This document shows, one piece after another, positions 34,995-42,823 of a stretch of 64,000 nucleotides of DNA. A program made the position numbers and the translations under genes. Source of the stretch: Dyella nitratireducens (GTDB taxonomy: Bacteria > Pseudomonadota > Gammaproteobacteria > Xanthomonadales > Rhodanobacteraceae); the NCBI RefSeq assembly GCF_014642835.1, contig NZ_BMJA01000002.1, positions 202,519 to 266,518 of the forward strand, given 5' to 3'. Under the pieces are notes generated by a model. That model did no database searches, was not told the origin of the DNA, and was given only the letters and a program-made list of their open reading frames with translations. Each line of letters opens with the position of its first letter. Positions within the stretch are counted from its first letter, which is position 1.

Positions 34995-37607
34995 GTGACC
35001 TCGAACGCCCCCGCGCCGCTTTCTGCCGGCGCACCCTGGATCGTGATGAAGTTTGGCGGCACCAGTGTCGCCACCCTGCCGCGCTGGCAGAACATCCGCG
35101 AACTCGTAGCCAGCCGCCGTGCCGAAGGCGCGCGCGTACTGGTGGTCGTGTCCGCGCTGACTGGCATCACCGACGCACTCAAACAACTGTGCGCCCAGGA
35201 AGATAAAGGCAAACGTATCGAGGCGTACAAAGCGATCGCGCAGCGCCATTACGACCTGCTCGATCACATGCAACTTACCATGCCGGAAACGCTGGCCGAG
35301 CGTTTGCGCGAGCTGGGCAAACTGGCCGAAGAAGGTCCAGCGGTGATGGGTGAACTCGCGTGGTCTGCGCTTGTGCAGGCGCATGGCGAGCTGATGTCCA
35401 GCGCCCTGGGCGCGGCGTTTCTTTCGCACACCGATCTATCCACGCAATGGCTGGACGCGCGCGATTGTCTTGCCGCGATTGCCTTGCCCAACCAGAACGA
35501 GCGCACCAAGTTGCTCTCGGCGATGGTCGAGGCCAAGCCCGATCCCGCGTTGAATACGCGCCTGGCGCAGCTTGGCGAAGTGTTCATCACGCAGGGTTTT
35601 ATTGCGCGTGAATCGCAAGGCCGAACCGTGCTGCTCGGTCGTGGCGGCTCGGATACGTCCGCCTCGTATTTCGGTGCACTGCTGAAAGCGCAGCGGGTGG
35701 AAATCTGGACCGACGTGGCGGGTATGTTCACCGCCAACCCGCGCCAGGTGCCTGGTGCGCGCCTGCTGCAGAAACTCGATTACGAGGAAGCCCAGGAAAT
35801 CGCCTCCACCGGTGCAAAGGTGTTGCATCCGCGCTGTCTGTCACCGCTGCGCGAACCGCGCGTACCGATGCTGATCAAGGACACCAACCGTCCCGAGCTG
35901 GAAGGCACGGTAATCGGCCCGGAAGTGCGCGAGCATGCGCCTAGCGTGAAAGCAATCAGCGCGCGCAAGGGGTTGACCCTGGTGTCGATGGAATCGGTGG
36001 GCATGTGGCAGCAGGTCGGTTTCCTGGCCGACGTGTTCGCACAGTTCAAGCAGCACGGCTTGTCGGTGGACCTGATCAGTTCGGCGGAAACCAACGTGAC
36101 CGTATCGTTGGACCCCACCGAAAATCTGCTTGATTCCGATGCCGTCGCGGCACTTGCCAGCGATCTGGCGAAAGTCTGCCGCGTAAAGGTGATCGCGCCA
36201 TGCGCAGCCATCACCATGGTTGGTCGTGGCATGCGCTCGATGCTGCATACACTGTCCGGTGTGCTGGCGGAATTCGGCCAGTTGCGGGTGCATCTGATTT
36301 CGCAATCGTCCAACAACCTCAACCTCACCTTTGTGGTGGACGAGAGCGTGGTCGACGAACTGGTGCCGCGTCTGCATGAAATGTTGATTGCCGCGGGTGC
36401 CTTGCGTACCGACGACAGCGCCTTGTTTGGTTCAAGCTGGCAAACCCTATACGGCAGCGGTGAAACCGTCACGGCAGCGGATGACTGGTGGCGCAGCGAG
36501 TGCCGCGATCGCTTGCTTGCGCTTGGCGCCGAAGCCACGCCGCGCTACGTGTATCACCTCTCGACTGTGCGCAAGCAGGCCCGGGAGTTGAAAACGCTCA
36601 CGGCCGTGGATCGTTTGCATTACGCGGTGAAGGCCAATACGCATCCGGCCATCCTGCGCGCGCTGGCCGAGGAAGGTTTCGGCTTCGAATGCGTCTCGCC
36701 CGGTGAGTTGAAGGCGGTGATGGCCGTGGTCCCGGAATCGGCGCCGTTGCTGTTCACACCCAACTTTGCGCCACGCGACGATTACGCGTGGGCGTTCAGC
36801 ACGCGCGCCACCGTGTCGCTGGATTCGCTCTATCCGCTGGAACACTGGGGCGACGTCTTCCGCGGCCGCGAAATCGTGCTACGCGTCGACCTTGGCCGCG
36901 GGCTGGGTCACCACGAAAAAGTACGCACCGGCGGCAGCGGCAGCAAATTCGGCCTGCCGGTGGATCAACTGGATGCTTTCCTGCGCCTGGCCGACGCCCA
37001 CCACGTGACGGTACGCGGCCTGCATGCGCACCTGGGCTCGGGCATTCTCGACGTCAAGCACTGGAGCGAGGTGTACAGCCAGCTGGCCAGCATTGCCGAA
37101 CGCATCGGCAGCGTGGCCTTCCTCGATATCGGCGGCGGCCTTGGCGTGCCTTCGCACCCGGGCGAGGCGCGGCTGGATATCGCCGCACTCGAAGAAACAC
37201 TGCGCAAGGTCAAGGCCGCCTATCCGCACTACCAGCTGTGGATGGAGCCGGGCCGTTACCTGGTGGCGGATGCCGGCGTGCTGATCACCCGCGTCACCCA
37301 GCAGAAGGGCAAGGGTTCGTGGCGTTACCTCGGCGTGGACACCGGCATGAACAGCCTGATCCGCCCTGCGCTGTACGACGCCTGGCACGAAATCGTGAAC
37401 CTTACCCGCCTGGACGAACCGGCCACCGCTCTCTATCAGGTGGTCGGCCCGATCTGCGAAAGCGGCGACGTGATCGGCTCCGACCGCATCCTGCCCGAGG
37501 CGCAAGAGGGCGATGTGGTGCTGATTGCCCAGGCCGGTGCTTACGGCAAAGTGATGTCGTCGCCGTACAATCTGCGGGATGAGGCGGAAGAGGTCGTTCT
37601 CGAATAG
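34995..37607 (+). CDS. lysAC: Bifunctional aspartate kinase / diaminopimelate decarboxylase (LysAC)
   Basis: An 870-residue fusion from the GTG at 34995 (another GTG at 34956 would add 13 residues and has no ribosome binding site). Residues 1-460 are aspartokinase: IVMKFGGTSVATLPRWQ at the start, GRGGSDTSASYFGALL, the GARLLQKLDYEEAQEIASTGAKVLHPR block and two ACT regions (GLTLVSMESVGMWQQVG and later VKVIAPCAAITMVGRGM). The remainder is PLP-dependent diaminopimelate decarboxylase: HYAVKANTHPAIL with the PLP lysine, GFGFECVSPGEL, DIGGGLGVPS, MEPGRYLVADAG and CESGDVIG. It performs the first and last steps of lysine biosynthesis in one chain, an arrangement known from Xanthomonadales. ACT domains suggest feedback control. 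Confidence 0.95.
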   Translation: MTSNAPAPLSAGAPWIVMKFGGTSVATLPRWQNIRELVASRRAEGARVLVVVSALTGITDALKQLCAQEDKGKRIEAYKAIAQRHYDLLDHMQLTMPETLAERLRELGKLAEEGPAVMGELAWSALVQAHGELMSSALGAAFLSHTDLSTQWLDARDCLAAIALPNQNERTKLLSAMVEAKPDPALNTRLAQLGEVFITQGFIARESQGRTVLLGRGGSDTSASYFGALLKAQRVEIWTDVAGMFTANPRQVPGARLLQKLDYEEAQEIASTGAKVLHPRCLSPLREPRVPMLIKDTNRPELEGTVIGPEVREHAPSVKAISARKGLTLVSMESVGMWQQVGFLADVFAQFKQHGLSVDLISSAETNVTVSLDPTENLLDSDAVAALASDLAKVCRVKVIAPCAAITMVGRGMRSMLHTLSGVLAEFGQLRVHLISQSSNNLNLTFVVDESVVDELVPRLHEMLIAAGALRTDDSALFGSSWQTLYGSGETVTAADDWWRSECRDRLLALGAEATPRYVYHLSTVRKQARELKTLTAVDRLHYAVKANTHPAILRALAEEGFGFECVSPGELKAVMAVVPESAPLLFTPNFAPRDDYAWAFSTRATVSLDSLYPLEHWGDVFRGREIVLRVDLGRGLGHHEKVRTGGSGSKFGLPVDQLDAFLRLADAHHVTVRGLHAHLGSGILDVKHWSEVYSQLASIAERIGSVAFLDIGGGLGVPSHPGEARLDIAALEETLRKVKAAYPHYQLWMEPGRYLVADAGVLITRVTQQKGKGSWRYLGVDTGMNSLIRPALYDAWHEIVNLTRLDEPATALYQVVGPICESGDVIGSDRILPEAQEGDVVLIAQAGAYGKVMSSPYNLRDEAEEVVLE

Positions 37608-37709
37608 CGGCGGGAAGCTGCTGTTCCCTCTCCTCGAAGCCCACAGCTGTCATTCCCGGGTGAGGGCGAACACTCGCGACGTGTCAGAAACAAAGCCGGA
37701 GTTTTCTGA

Positions 37710-39059
37710 GTGACCCAACCGATCCAACCCCGCCTGACCCAGGTCTTCCACTTCGTCCGCGCAAGCTATGCCGACGGCGTGGCCGAGCTGGTCTATGCCT
37801 TCGACCACGGCGAGGAATTGATCGAACGCGTGCGCTTCCCTGCGCCGCCCGCATTGACGCCCGAGCGCAAGCACGCCTTCAACGCCGCGCTGAAACTGCT
37901 GCACCTGATTGCCGGCATCAGCTACTACAAAGCAGGCGTGCCGCCAAAAATCGAAGTGGCCGATGATCATCTCGACGATGCCACGGCCAATCTGCTTGAC
38001 GATTTGTACCTGCACGGCCTGGCCGAATTTGCCTATCGCAACGGGCTGGACTTGCGCGGACGCATTGCCTTTCCACGTTCAGGCGAGCCACCGGGCAAAG
38101 TGGAAGCTGCCGTGCTGCATCTGCCCAAGCGCACGTTGGTACCCATTGGGGGTGGCAAAGATTCGCTTGTTGCCGTGGAAGCGATCAAGCAGATCGGTAG
38201 TGAAGCCACTGCGGTATGGGTAGGCAATTCACCGTTGATCGCGGCATGTGCCGAACGCACCGGCCTTCCCACACTCAACATCCAGCGCGAACTCGCCCCT
38301 GGATTATTCGAACTGAATCGCCTCGGCGCCTGGAACGGCCATATCCCGGTGACGGCGGTGAACTCCGCCATTCTTGCCGTAGCTGCCGTGCTCTACGGCT
38401 TCGACAGCATCGCCTTCGCCAATGAGCGCTCTGCATCCGTGGCCACGCTGGAGTACGAAGGTCAGCAGGTCAACCATCAATGGAGCAAGGGCTATGCGTT
38501 CGAGAGGCTGCTCAGCGACTGGTTGCATACGCACGTCGCTGCCGATCTTGATTATTGCTCGCTGCTGCGCCCGTACTCCGAGCTTGCCATCACGCGTGCG
38601 TTTGCCAGGCACACGGCCTATTTCGACGTCTTCTCCAGTTGTAACCGCAACTTCAAAATCCTCGGCCCCAAGCCAGCCGATCGCTGGTGCGGCCAATGTC
38701 CGAAGTGCCACTTTGTTTTCCTGGCGCTGGCGCCGTTCCTGCCGAAACCGCGCCTGCTCGCGATTTTCGGCCGCAATCTGCTCGATGACGATTCGCAGGC
38801 TGCAGGCTTCGATGCACTGCTGGAATACCACGACCACAAACCCTTCGAATGCGTGGGCGAGGGCGCCGAAGCGCGTGCTGCGATGTATGCCCTGAGCCAG
38901 CGGCCGGAATGGCAGGAAGATGCGCTCGTCGCGCGTTTCCGCAGCGAAATTCTGCCGCAACTCGATGTCTCAGAGCTGGCGCTGGAGCCTTGGCTGCAGC
39001 CTGCCGGCGAGCATCGTGTGCCGGAGCGTTTGCAAGCGGCGCTAGCGACCATCGCCTGA
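37710..39059 (+). CDS. murL: UDP-N-acetyl-alpha-D-muramoyl-L-alanyl-L-glutamate epimerase (MurL)
   Basis: A 449-residue protein starting at GTG 37710. It has an ATP-pyrophosphatase-like loop PIGGGKDSLVAVEAI (about 145-159), AFANERSASVATLEYEGQQVNHQWSKGYAFE, and a cysteine cluster WCGQCPKCHFVF (about 324-335). This matches MurL of Xanthomonas, which epimerises the terminal L-Glu of UDP-MurNAc-L-Ala-L-Glu to D-Glu using ATP. The next gene, 1 nt downstream of its stop, is the partner ligase MurD2, which supports the call. Together they can replace the usual glutamate racemase route. The protein should be cytoplasmic. Confidence 0.9.
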   Translation: MTQPIQPRLTQVFHFVRASYADGVAELVYAFDHGEELIERVRFPAPPALTPERKHAFNAALKLLHLIAGISYYKAGVPPKIEVADDHLDDATANLLDDLYLHGLAEFAYRNGLDLRGRIAFPRSGEPPGKVEAAVLHLPKRTLVPIGGGKDSLVAVEAIKQIGSEATAVWVGNSPLIAACAERTGLPTLNIQRELAPGLFELNRLGAWNGHIPVTAVNSAILAVAAVLYGFDSIAFANERSASVATLEYEGQQVNHQWSKGYAFERLLSDWLHTHVAADLDYCSLLRPYSELAITRAFARHTAYFDVFSSCNRNFKILGPKPADRWCGQCPKCHFVFLALAPFLPKPRLLAIFGRNLLDDDSQAAGFDALLEYHDHKPFECVGEGAEARAAMYALSQRPEWQEDALVARFRSEILPQLDVSELALEPWLQPAGEHRVPERLQAALATIA

Positions 39060-39060
39060 T

Positions 39061-40419
39061 ATGCGCATTGCCGATCTTGCCACGCAGCGCGTAGCAATTT
39101 GGGGCTTCGGCCGCGAAGGGCGCGCTGCGATTCATGCGCTTCGCAAGCGTCTTCCCGAATTGATGCTTGCGCTCTACTGCAGCGAGTCGGAAGCGGCGGA
39201 TGCGCAGGCATTCGATGCGGCGTTGCGCGTCTACCCCAACGAACCGGATGCCGTAGTACTCAGTGCCTACGACATCGTCATCAAATCGCCAGGCATTTCT
39301 GCCTACAAACCCGCCATCATCACGGCGCAAGCGCAAGGTACGCATTTCACGTCCGGTACCGCGCTCTGGTTTGCGGAGAATCCGCAAGCACGCGTCATAG
39401 CGGTGACCGGCACCAAGGGCAAGAGCACCACTACCGCGCTGATCGCGCACCTTGCTCGCGTGCAAGGCGTGCGCACCGCGTTAGCCGGCAATATCGGTTT
39501 GCCCTTGCTGGAACTGCTAGACCAACAAGCCGACCTGTGGGCCATCGAGCTGTCCAGCTTCCAGACCAGTGAAGCTGGGTCATTGGAGTTGGGCGTCGTC
39601 ACCAGCTTGTACGAGGAACACCTCGACTGGCATGGCTCGCGCGAGCGTTATGTGGCCGACAAGCTCAAACTGGTGGACAAGGCCAATCAGCTGCTAGTGA
39701 ATGCTCAGCAGTCATCGTTGTTGGAGAAGACGGCTCATCACCCGCATCGCTTGCTGTTCGGCCAAGCGGATGGCTGGCATGTGGCGGAGGACGCCATCCG
39801 TCATGGTGAGCAGATCGTGTTCCCGCTGCAGCGCATGTCGGTTCCCGGTCTCCATAACGCTCTCAACGCCTGCGCTGCACTCGCTGCATTGGAAGCCATG
39901 GGCGTGGATGCCATGGCCGCCGCAGAAGGGCTGGCTTCGTTCCACCCGCTGCCGCATCGCTTGCAACCGCTTGGCGAGCGCGATGGTGTGCAGTGGATCA
40001 ACGACTCCATCAGTACGACACCGCAAGCGACGCTTGCAGCGCTGGAAAGCCTGCACAATCGCGAAGTAACCGTCATCGTCGGCGGACACGACCGTGGCCT
40101 CGACTGGACACCCTTCGTCGAAGCGGTCAAATCGCGCAAGTCACTACGCATCGTGGCGCAAGGCGCCAATGGCCCGCGCATCGCTGCTACGCTGCGCACC
40201 GCCAAGTCGGACGTACCGCTAGGCGATGTCGATCATCTGGCAGATGCCATCGAAATGGCCCGCACCATCACGCCTGAAGGTGGCGCGGTGTTGCTGTCGC
40301 CGGGTGCGCCGAGCTTCGATCAGTTCCACGATTACGCCGAACGCGGACGGCGCTTTGCAGCGTTGGCGGGATTCGATGAGAAGGCCATCGTGGGCATCGA
40401 AGGCCTCGGCATCGCCTGA
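39061..40419 (+). CDS. murD2: UDP-N-acetylmuramoyl-L-alanine--L-glutamate ligase (MurD2)
   Basis: A 452-residue Mur ligase. The N-terminal Rossmann part begins RVAIWGFGREGRAAIHAL, the P-loop is VTGTKGKSTTTALIAHL (about 114-130), then IELSSFQTSE, EEHLDWHGSRERYVADK, and HRLQPLGERDGVQWINDSISTTPQATLAAL, and VGGHDRGLDWTPF near 340. These are MurD-type motifs. In Xanthomonas MurD2 attaches L-glutamate, not D-glutamate, to UDP-MurNAc-L-Ala, and MurL then inverts the centre. The ATG is 1 nt after the murL stop, so the two are one transcript. Confidence 0.92.
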   Translation: MRIADLATQRVAIWGFGREGRAAIHALRKRLPELMLALYCSESEAADAQAFDAALRVYPNEPDAVVLSAYDIVIKSPGISAYKPAIITAQAQGTHFTSGTALWFAENPQARVIAVTGTKGKSTTTALIAHLARVQGVRTALAGNIGLPLLELLDQQADLWAIELSSFQTSEAGSLELGVVTSLYEEHLDWHGSRERYVADKLKLVDKANQLLVNAQQSSLLEKTAHHPHRLLFGQADGWHVAEDAIRHGEQIVFPLQRMSVPGLHNALNACAALAALEAMGVDAMAAAEGLASFHPLPHRLQPLGERDGVQWINDSISTTPQATLAALESLHNREVTVIVGGHDRGLDWTPFVEAVKSRKSLRIVAQGANGPRIAATLRTAKSDVPLGDVDHLADAIEMARTITPEGGAVLLSPGAPSFDQFHDYAERGRRFAALAGFDEKAIVGIEGLGIA

Positions 40420-40744
40420 CGCGCCGAGGCGAGTGTTGGGCAGCTATCAGCTTCATGCCGCAACCATGGTTGTCGTGTATCGCTTATGCACGAACCATCA
40501 AGTCACTTGCCATGGCAAGTGGGCTTGTTCTCTTTTGTTCACTTCGTACGCTTACGTCATCGTTATCTCTGACTAGTCCGAATTTGCGCAAATACCTTCA
40601 CATGTATTCGATGATCCCTTATAGGGTCTGGCTCAGACATACCGTAGTTTTTCACCATTCCGCATCTTTACGAGCCGTGGGTTGATTGGCTGCCTCGCGT
40701 GATTAGGTAGATCGCGTTGTAGCTGCTTTGCAGGAGGATGAGAA
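40420..40744. other. Intergenic region with two CCATGG-centred palindromes
   Basis: No gene is seen in this 325-bp gap. Two perfect palindromes stand out: CAACCATGGTTG (40461-40472) and CACTTGCCATGGCAAGTG (40504-40521). The rest becomes more AT-rich toward the MASE1 gene and ends in a GGAGG ribosome binding site at about 40733. Confidence 0.5.
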
Positions 40745-42394
40745 GTGAGAAAGGGATGGCGAGAGAATGTGTGGTTGATGCAGATAGCAGTCGCGATTGG
40801 TTATGCGCTTGCTTATTTGGCGGTTCGGCCATTCTCGGATGCGCAGTGGACGCTTACATCGGGGCTTCGTGTTACATGTTTGCTTCTAATGCCTTATCGC
40901 TTTTGGCCGGCTTTGGTTGTAGGTGAAGTTTTTCCACTGACATGGTGGAACTATGAAGCAGGTTTTGGCTACGGATGGACCTGGGTACTGGTGGCATCCA
41001 TTCCGCCCATCGCCATAGGGATGCCAATTGCATGGTGGTGTCGCAAATGTCTGGCGCTATTCCCTTCACCTCGCTCGATCAACATAAGCGCTTTGTTGCA
41101 ATGCCTGTTGTGGCTGTCAACAATCTGGGCGCTGATCACCCAATTGTTGTATCTCACGGCCAAGTTACCAGCTTCAGAGGAAATAGTTGGTTCAGCAGTC
41201 GGAGCCGTGGCGTACTTCCTTGGCAGCTATCTAGGCATGATTACCATCTTGCCGTGGGCGTTGCTGGCTAGGCTGGAGCAATGGCAAGGGAAGTGGTGCT
41301 TCAAGCTTCAGCAGTTGTTTGCCAGTCGCGTGACACACGACATGCTCCACATCGTATTGCCTCTGATGGGGGCTCTCTTTGTGTTAGGTCACGTTGATCA
41401 GGGAGAGATTGGGAATGTTGCGCGGGCGGCAATGATATTGCCTGTTGCATGGCTTACGCTTAGGCACGGATGGCGTGCTTCATTGGTGGGAAGTGCCTTT
41501 GTTGCAACGTGCGTCAGCTTGAGGTCTGCTCAAAAAATAGACGTAAGTATGGTGCAGGAGCAGTTATATTTGGTCATTGGAGTGGCCTGTCTATATGCGC
41601 TTGGCGCGTGCATTTCCGCGCAAAAGCAGCAGAAGGATCAAGTCAGAAAACGTATGTTGCAAACGCAACGAGCTGCGAAAAATAGTTTGAATTTTGACGA
41701 GAGACGTTTGGAGCAGGCTTCTCGTGCGCTGGAGTCTGTATTGGGCGTGCTGGAGATTGAGCAACTGACTGTTTCAGAGAAATTGCGGCATATCGCAACA
41801 GATACGGAAAGAAGGGTTTACGACAAACAGGCGAGCATGCTTCAGCAGCGGATATACCACCTGGCGGAAAGCATACATCCCAGTGCTTGGCGCCAAGGTG
41901 GAATGCAAGCGGCACTCGGTGATTCCATCGGGCGAGTGCTGCATGAGGTTGGACTATCGTATCGCTTCAGTCCCAAGGGGCGATGTTCCCAGGATCTGTC
42001 GCCAAGCATACAGGCGGCCATTTACCGGTGCGTCTGCTCGGCCGTGGCATCCATGAGTTCAGATCTTACGTGTGCAGCTATTGATGTGGTCATGCGTACA
42101 GGCACGACATATGGTCATCGCTGGGTTATGTTGCGTATCAATGGGTCACTTAGCGAGCTGTCTATTGCGCGGAATATTTGCCTTGCAGCAGAGCGCGGGC
42201 GCGTGGCGCCGAAATTGGGCACCCACGCGCTCGATTTCCAGGATTTACGAAACCTTATCCGATTGTTTGATGGTGATCTGCGTATTCGAGAAGGAAAAGA
42301 TATGGTGCAAGTTACAGCGTTGTTATTCGATGGCTTTCAAGAAGCGAAGGAAGGCGAATTGACCTTCGCGTCTCCTAGGTTATGGGTCAGCTGA
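40745..42394 (+). CDS. MASE1-domain membrane sensor with degenerate histidine-kinase-like C-terminus
   Basis: A 549-residue protein from the GTG at 40745, with GGAGG upstream. About eight membrane segments span residues 10-300; VGSAVGAVAYFLGSYLGMITILPWALL and AWLTLRHGWRASLVGSAF match MASE1-type sensors. A coiled-coil (about 300-340) leads to a kinase-like region: LAESIHPSAWRQGGMQAALGDS and AIYRCVCSAVASM align with HisKA_3 and HATPase motifs (LRPxxLxxxGLxxAL; YRIVQEALTNA), but the H-box histidine-aspartate, the N-box asparagine and the glycine boxes are not apparent. It therefore looks like a pseudokinase or a diverged sensor. No response regulator is adjacent. Lower GC than neighbours, for example 40745-41650, suggests a separate history. 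Confidence 0.75.
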   Translation: MRKGWRENVWLMQIAVAIGYALAYLAVRPFSDAQWTLTSGLRVTCLLLMPYRFWPALVVGEVFPLTWWNYEAGFGYGWTWVLVASIPPIAIGMPIAWWCRKCLALFPSPRSINISALLQCLLWLSTIWALITQLLYLTAKLPASEEIVGSAVGAVAYFLGSYLGMITILPWALLARLEQWQGKWCFKLQQLFASRVTHDMLHIVLPLMGALFVLGHVDQGEIGNVARAAMILPVAWLTLRHGWRASLVGSAFVATCVSLRSAQKIDVSMVQEQLYLVIGVACLYALGACISAQKQQKDQVRKRMLQTQRAAKNSLNFDERRLEQASRALESVLGVLEIEQLTVSEKLRHIATDTERRVYDKQASMLQQRIYHLAESIHPSAWRQGGMQAALGDSIGRVLHEVGLSYRFSPKGRCSQDLSPSIQAAIYRCVCSAVASMSSDLTCAAIDVVMRTGTTYGHRWVMLRINGSLSELSIARNICLAAERGRVAPKLGTHALDFQDLRNLIRLFDGDLRIREGKDMVQVTALLFDGFQEAKEGELTFASPRLWVS

Positions 42395-42395
42395 G

Positions 42396-42605
42396 TTATT
42401 GGATTTGAAATCTGCCGCCGCCTGCGCAACCGGCGCCAGTGCAAGTAAGGATTCCCACCAAATTTTGTGTGGTACTGGTCGCCTGTGTCGCCGTCGCTGA
42501 CGAGCTGCTCGTCGTAGTCTGCGCAAAGGAAATAGTCGACACGCCAGCAGTGAGAGCGAAGGCAGCAATGGCTTGACGAACAAAACGGCTGTTAATGCGA
42601 ATCAT
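42396..42605 (-). CDS. Small exported peptide with two cysteines
   Basis: A 69-residue protein with AAAGGA nine bases before the ATG. The N-terminus is basic and then hydrophobic (MIRINSRFVRQAIAAFALTA to SFAQ), a convincing signal peptide cut near residues 28-29. The mature peptide of about 40 residues is Ser/Thr-rich and ends LTCTGAGCAGGGRFQIQ, with C55 and C60 able to form a disulfide. I recognise no family. Its stop is 1 nt from the stop of the MASE1 sensor gene, tail to tail with no terminator between, so the transcripts may overlap. A role as a signal, adhesin or antimicrobial peptide is speculation. Confidence 0.7.
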   Translation of the reverse strand: MIRINSRFVRQAIAAFALTAGVSTISFAQTTTSSSSATATQATSTTQNLVGILTCTGAGCAGGGRFQIQ

Positions 42606-42772
42606 GATGTATGTCCTTTACGTTGGTAGTGGAGGATTTCCCCTGCGCGCTCAATGTAACAAGACGCGTATTACGGAAAAGACAGCGCAATTCGTCTTGA
42701 CAGGTCCTCGTTCTGTGTGCTTTTCGGTAGGTTTGCTGAAAATCCGTTGAGCGTTTTTTGCTCGATAAAAAA

Positions 42773-42794
42773 GCCGCACTCCAAGGAGTGCGGC
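42773..42794 (-). terminator. Rho-independent terminator of M13 peptidase
   Basis: A perfect 10-bp stem GCCGCACTCC / GGAGTGCGGC with a 2-nt centre. On the minus strand it is followed by TTTTTTAT, and it lies 30 nt past the peptidase stop. Confidence 0.9.
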
Positions 42795-42823
42795 TGATCG
42801 CGGTTTTTCGTTTGGATTGATGC

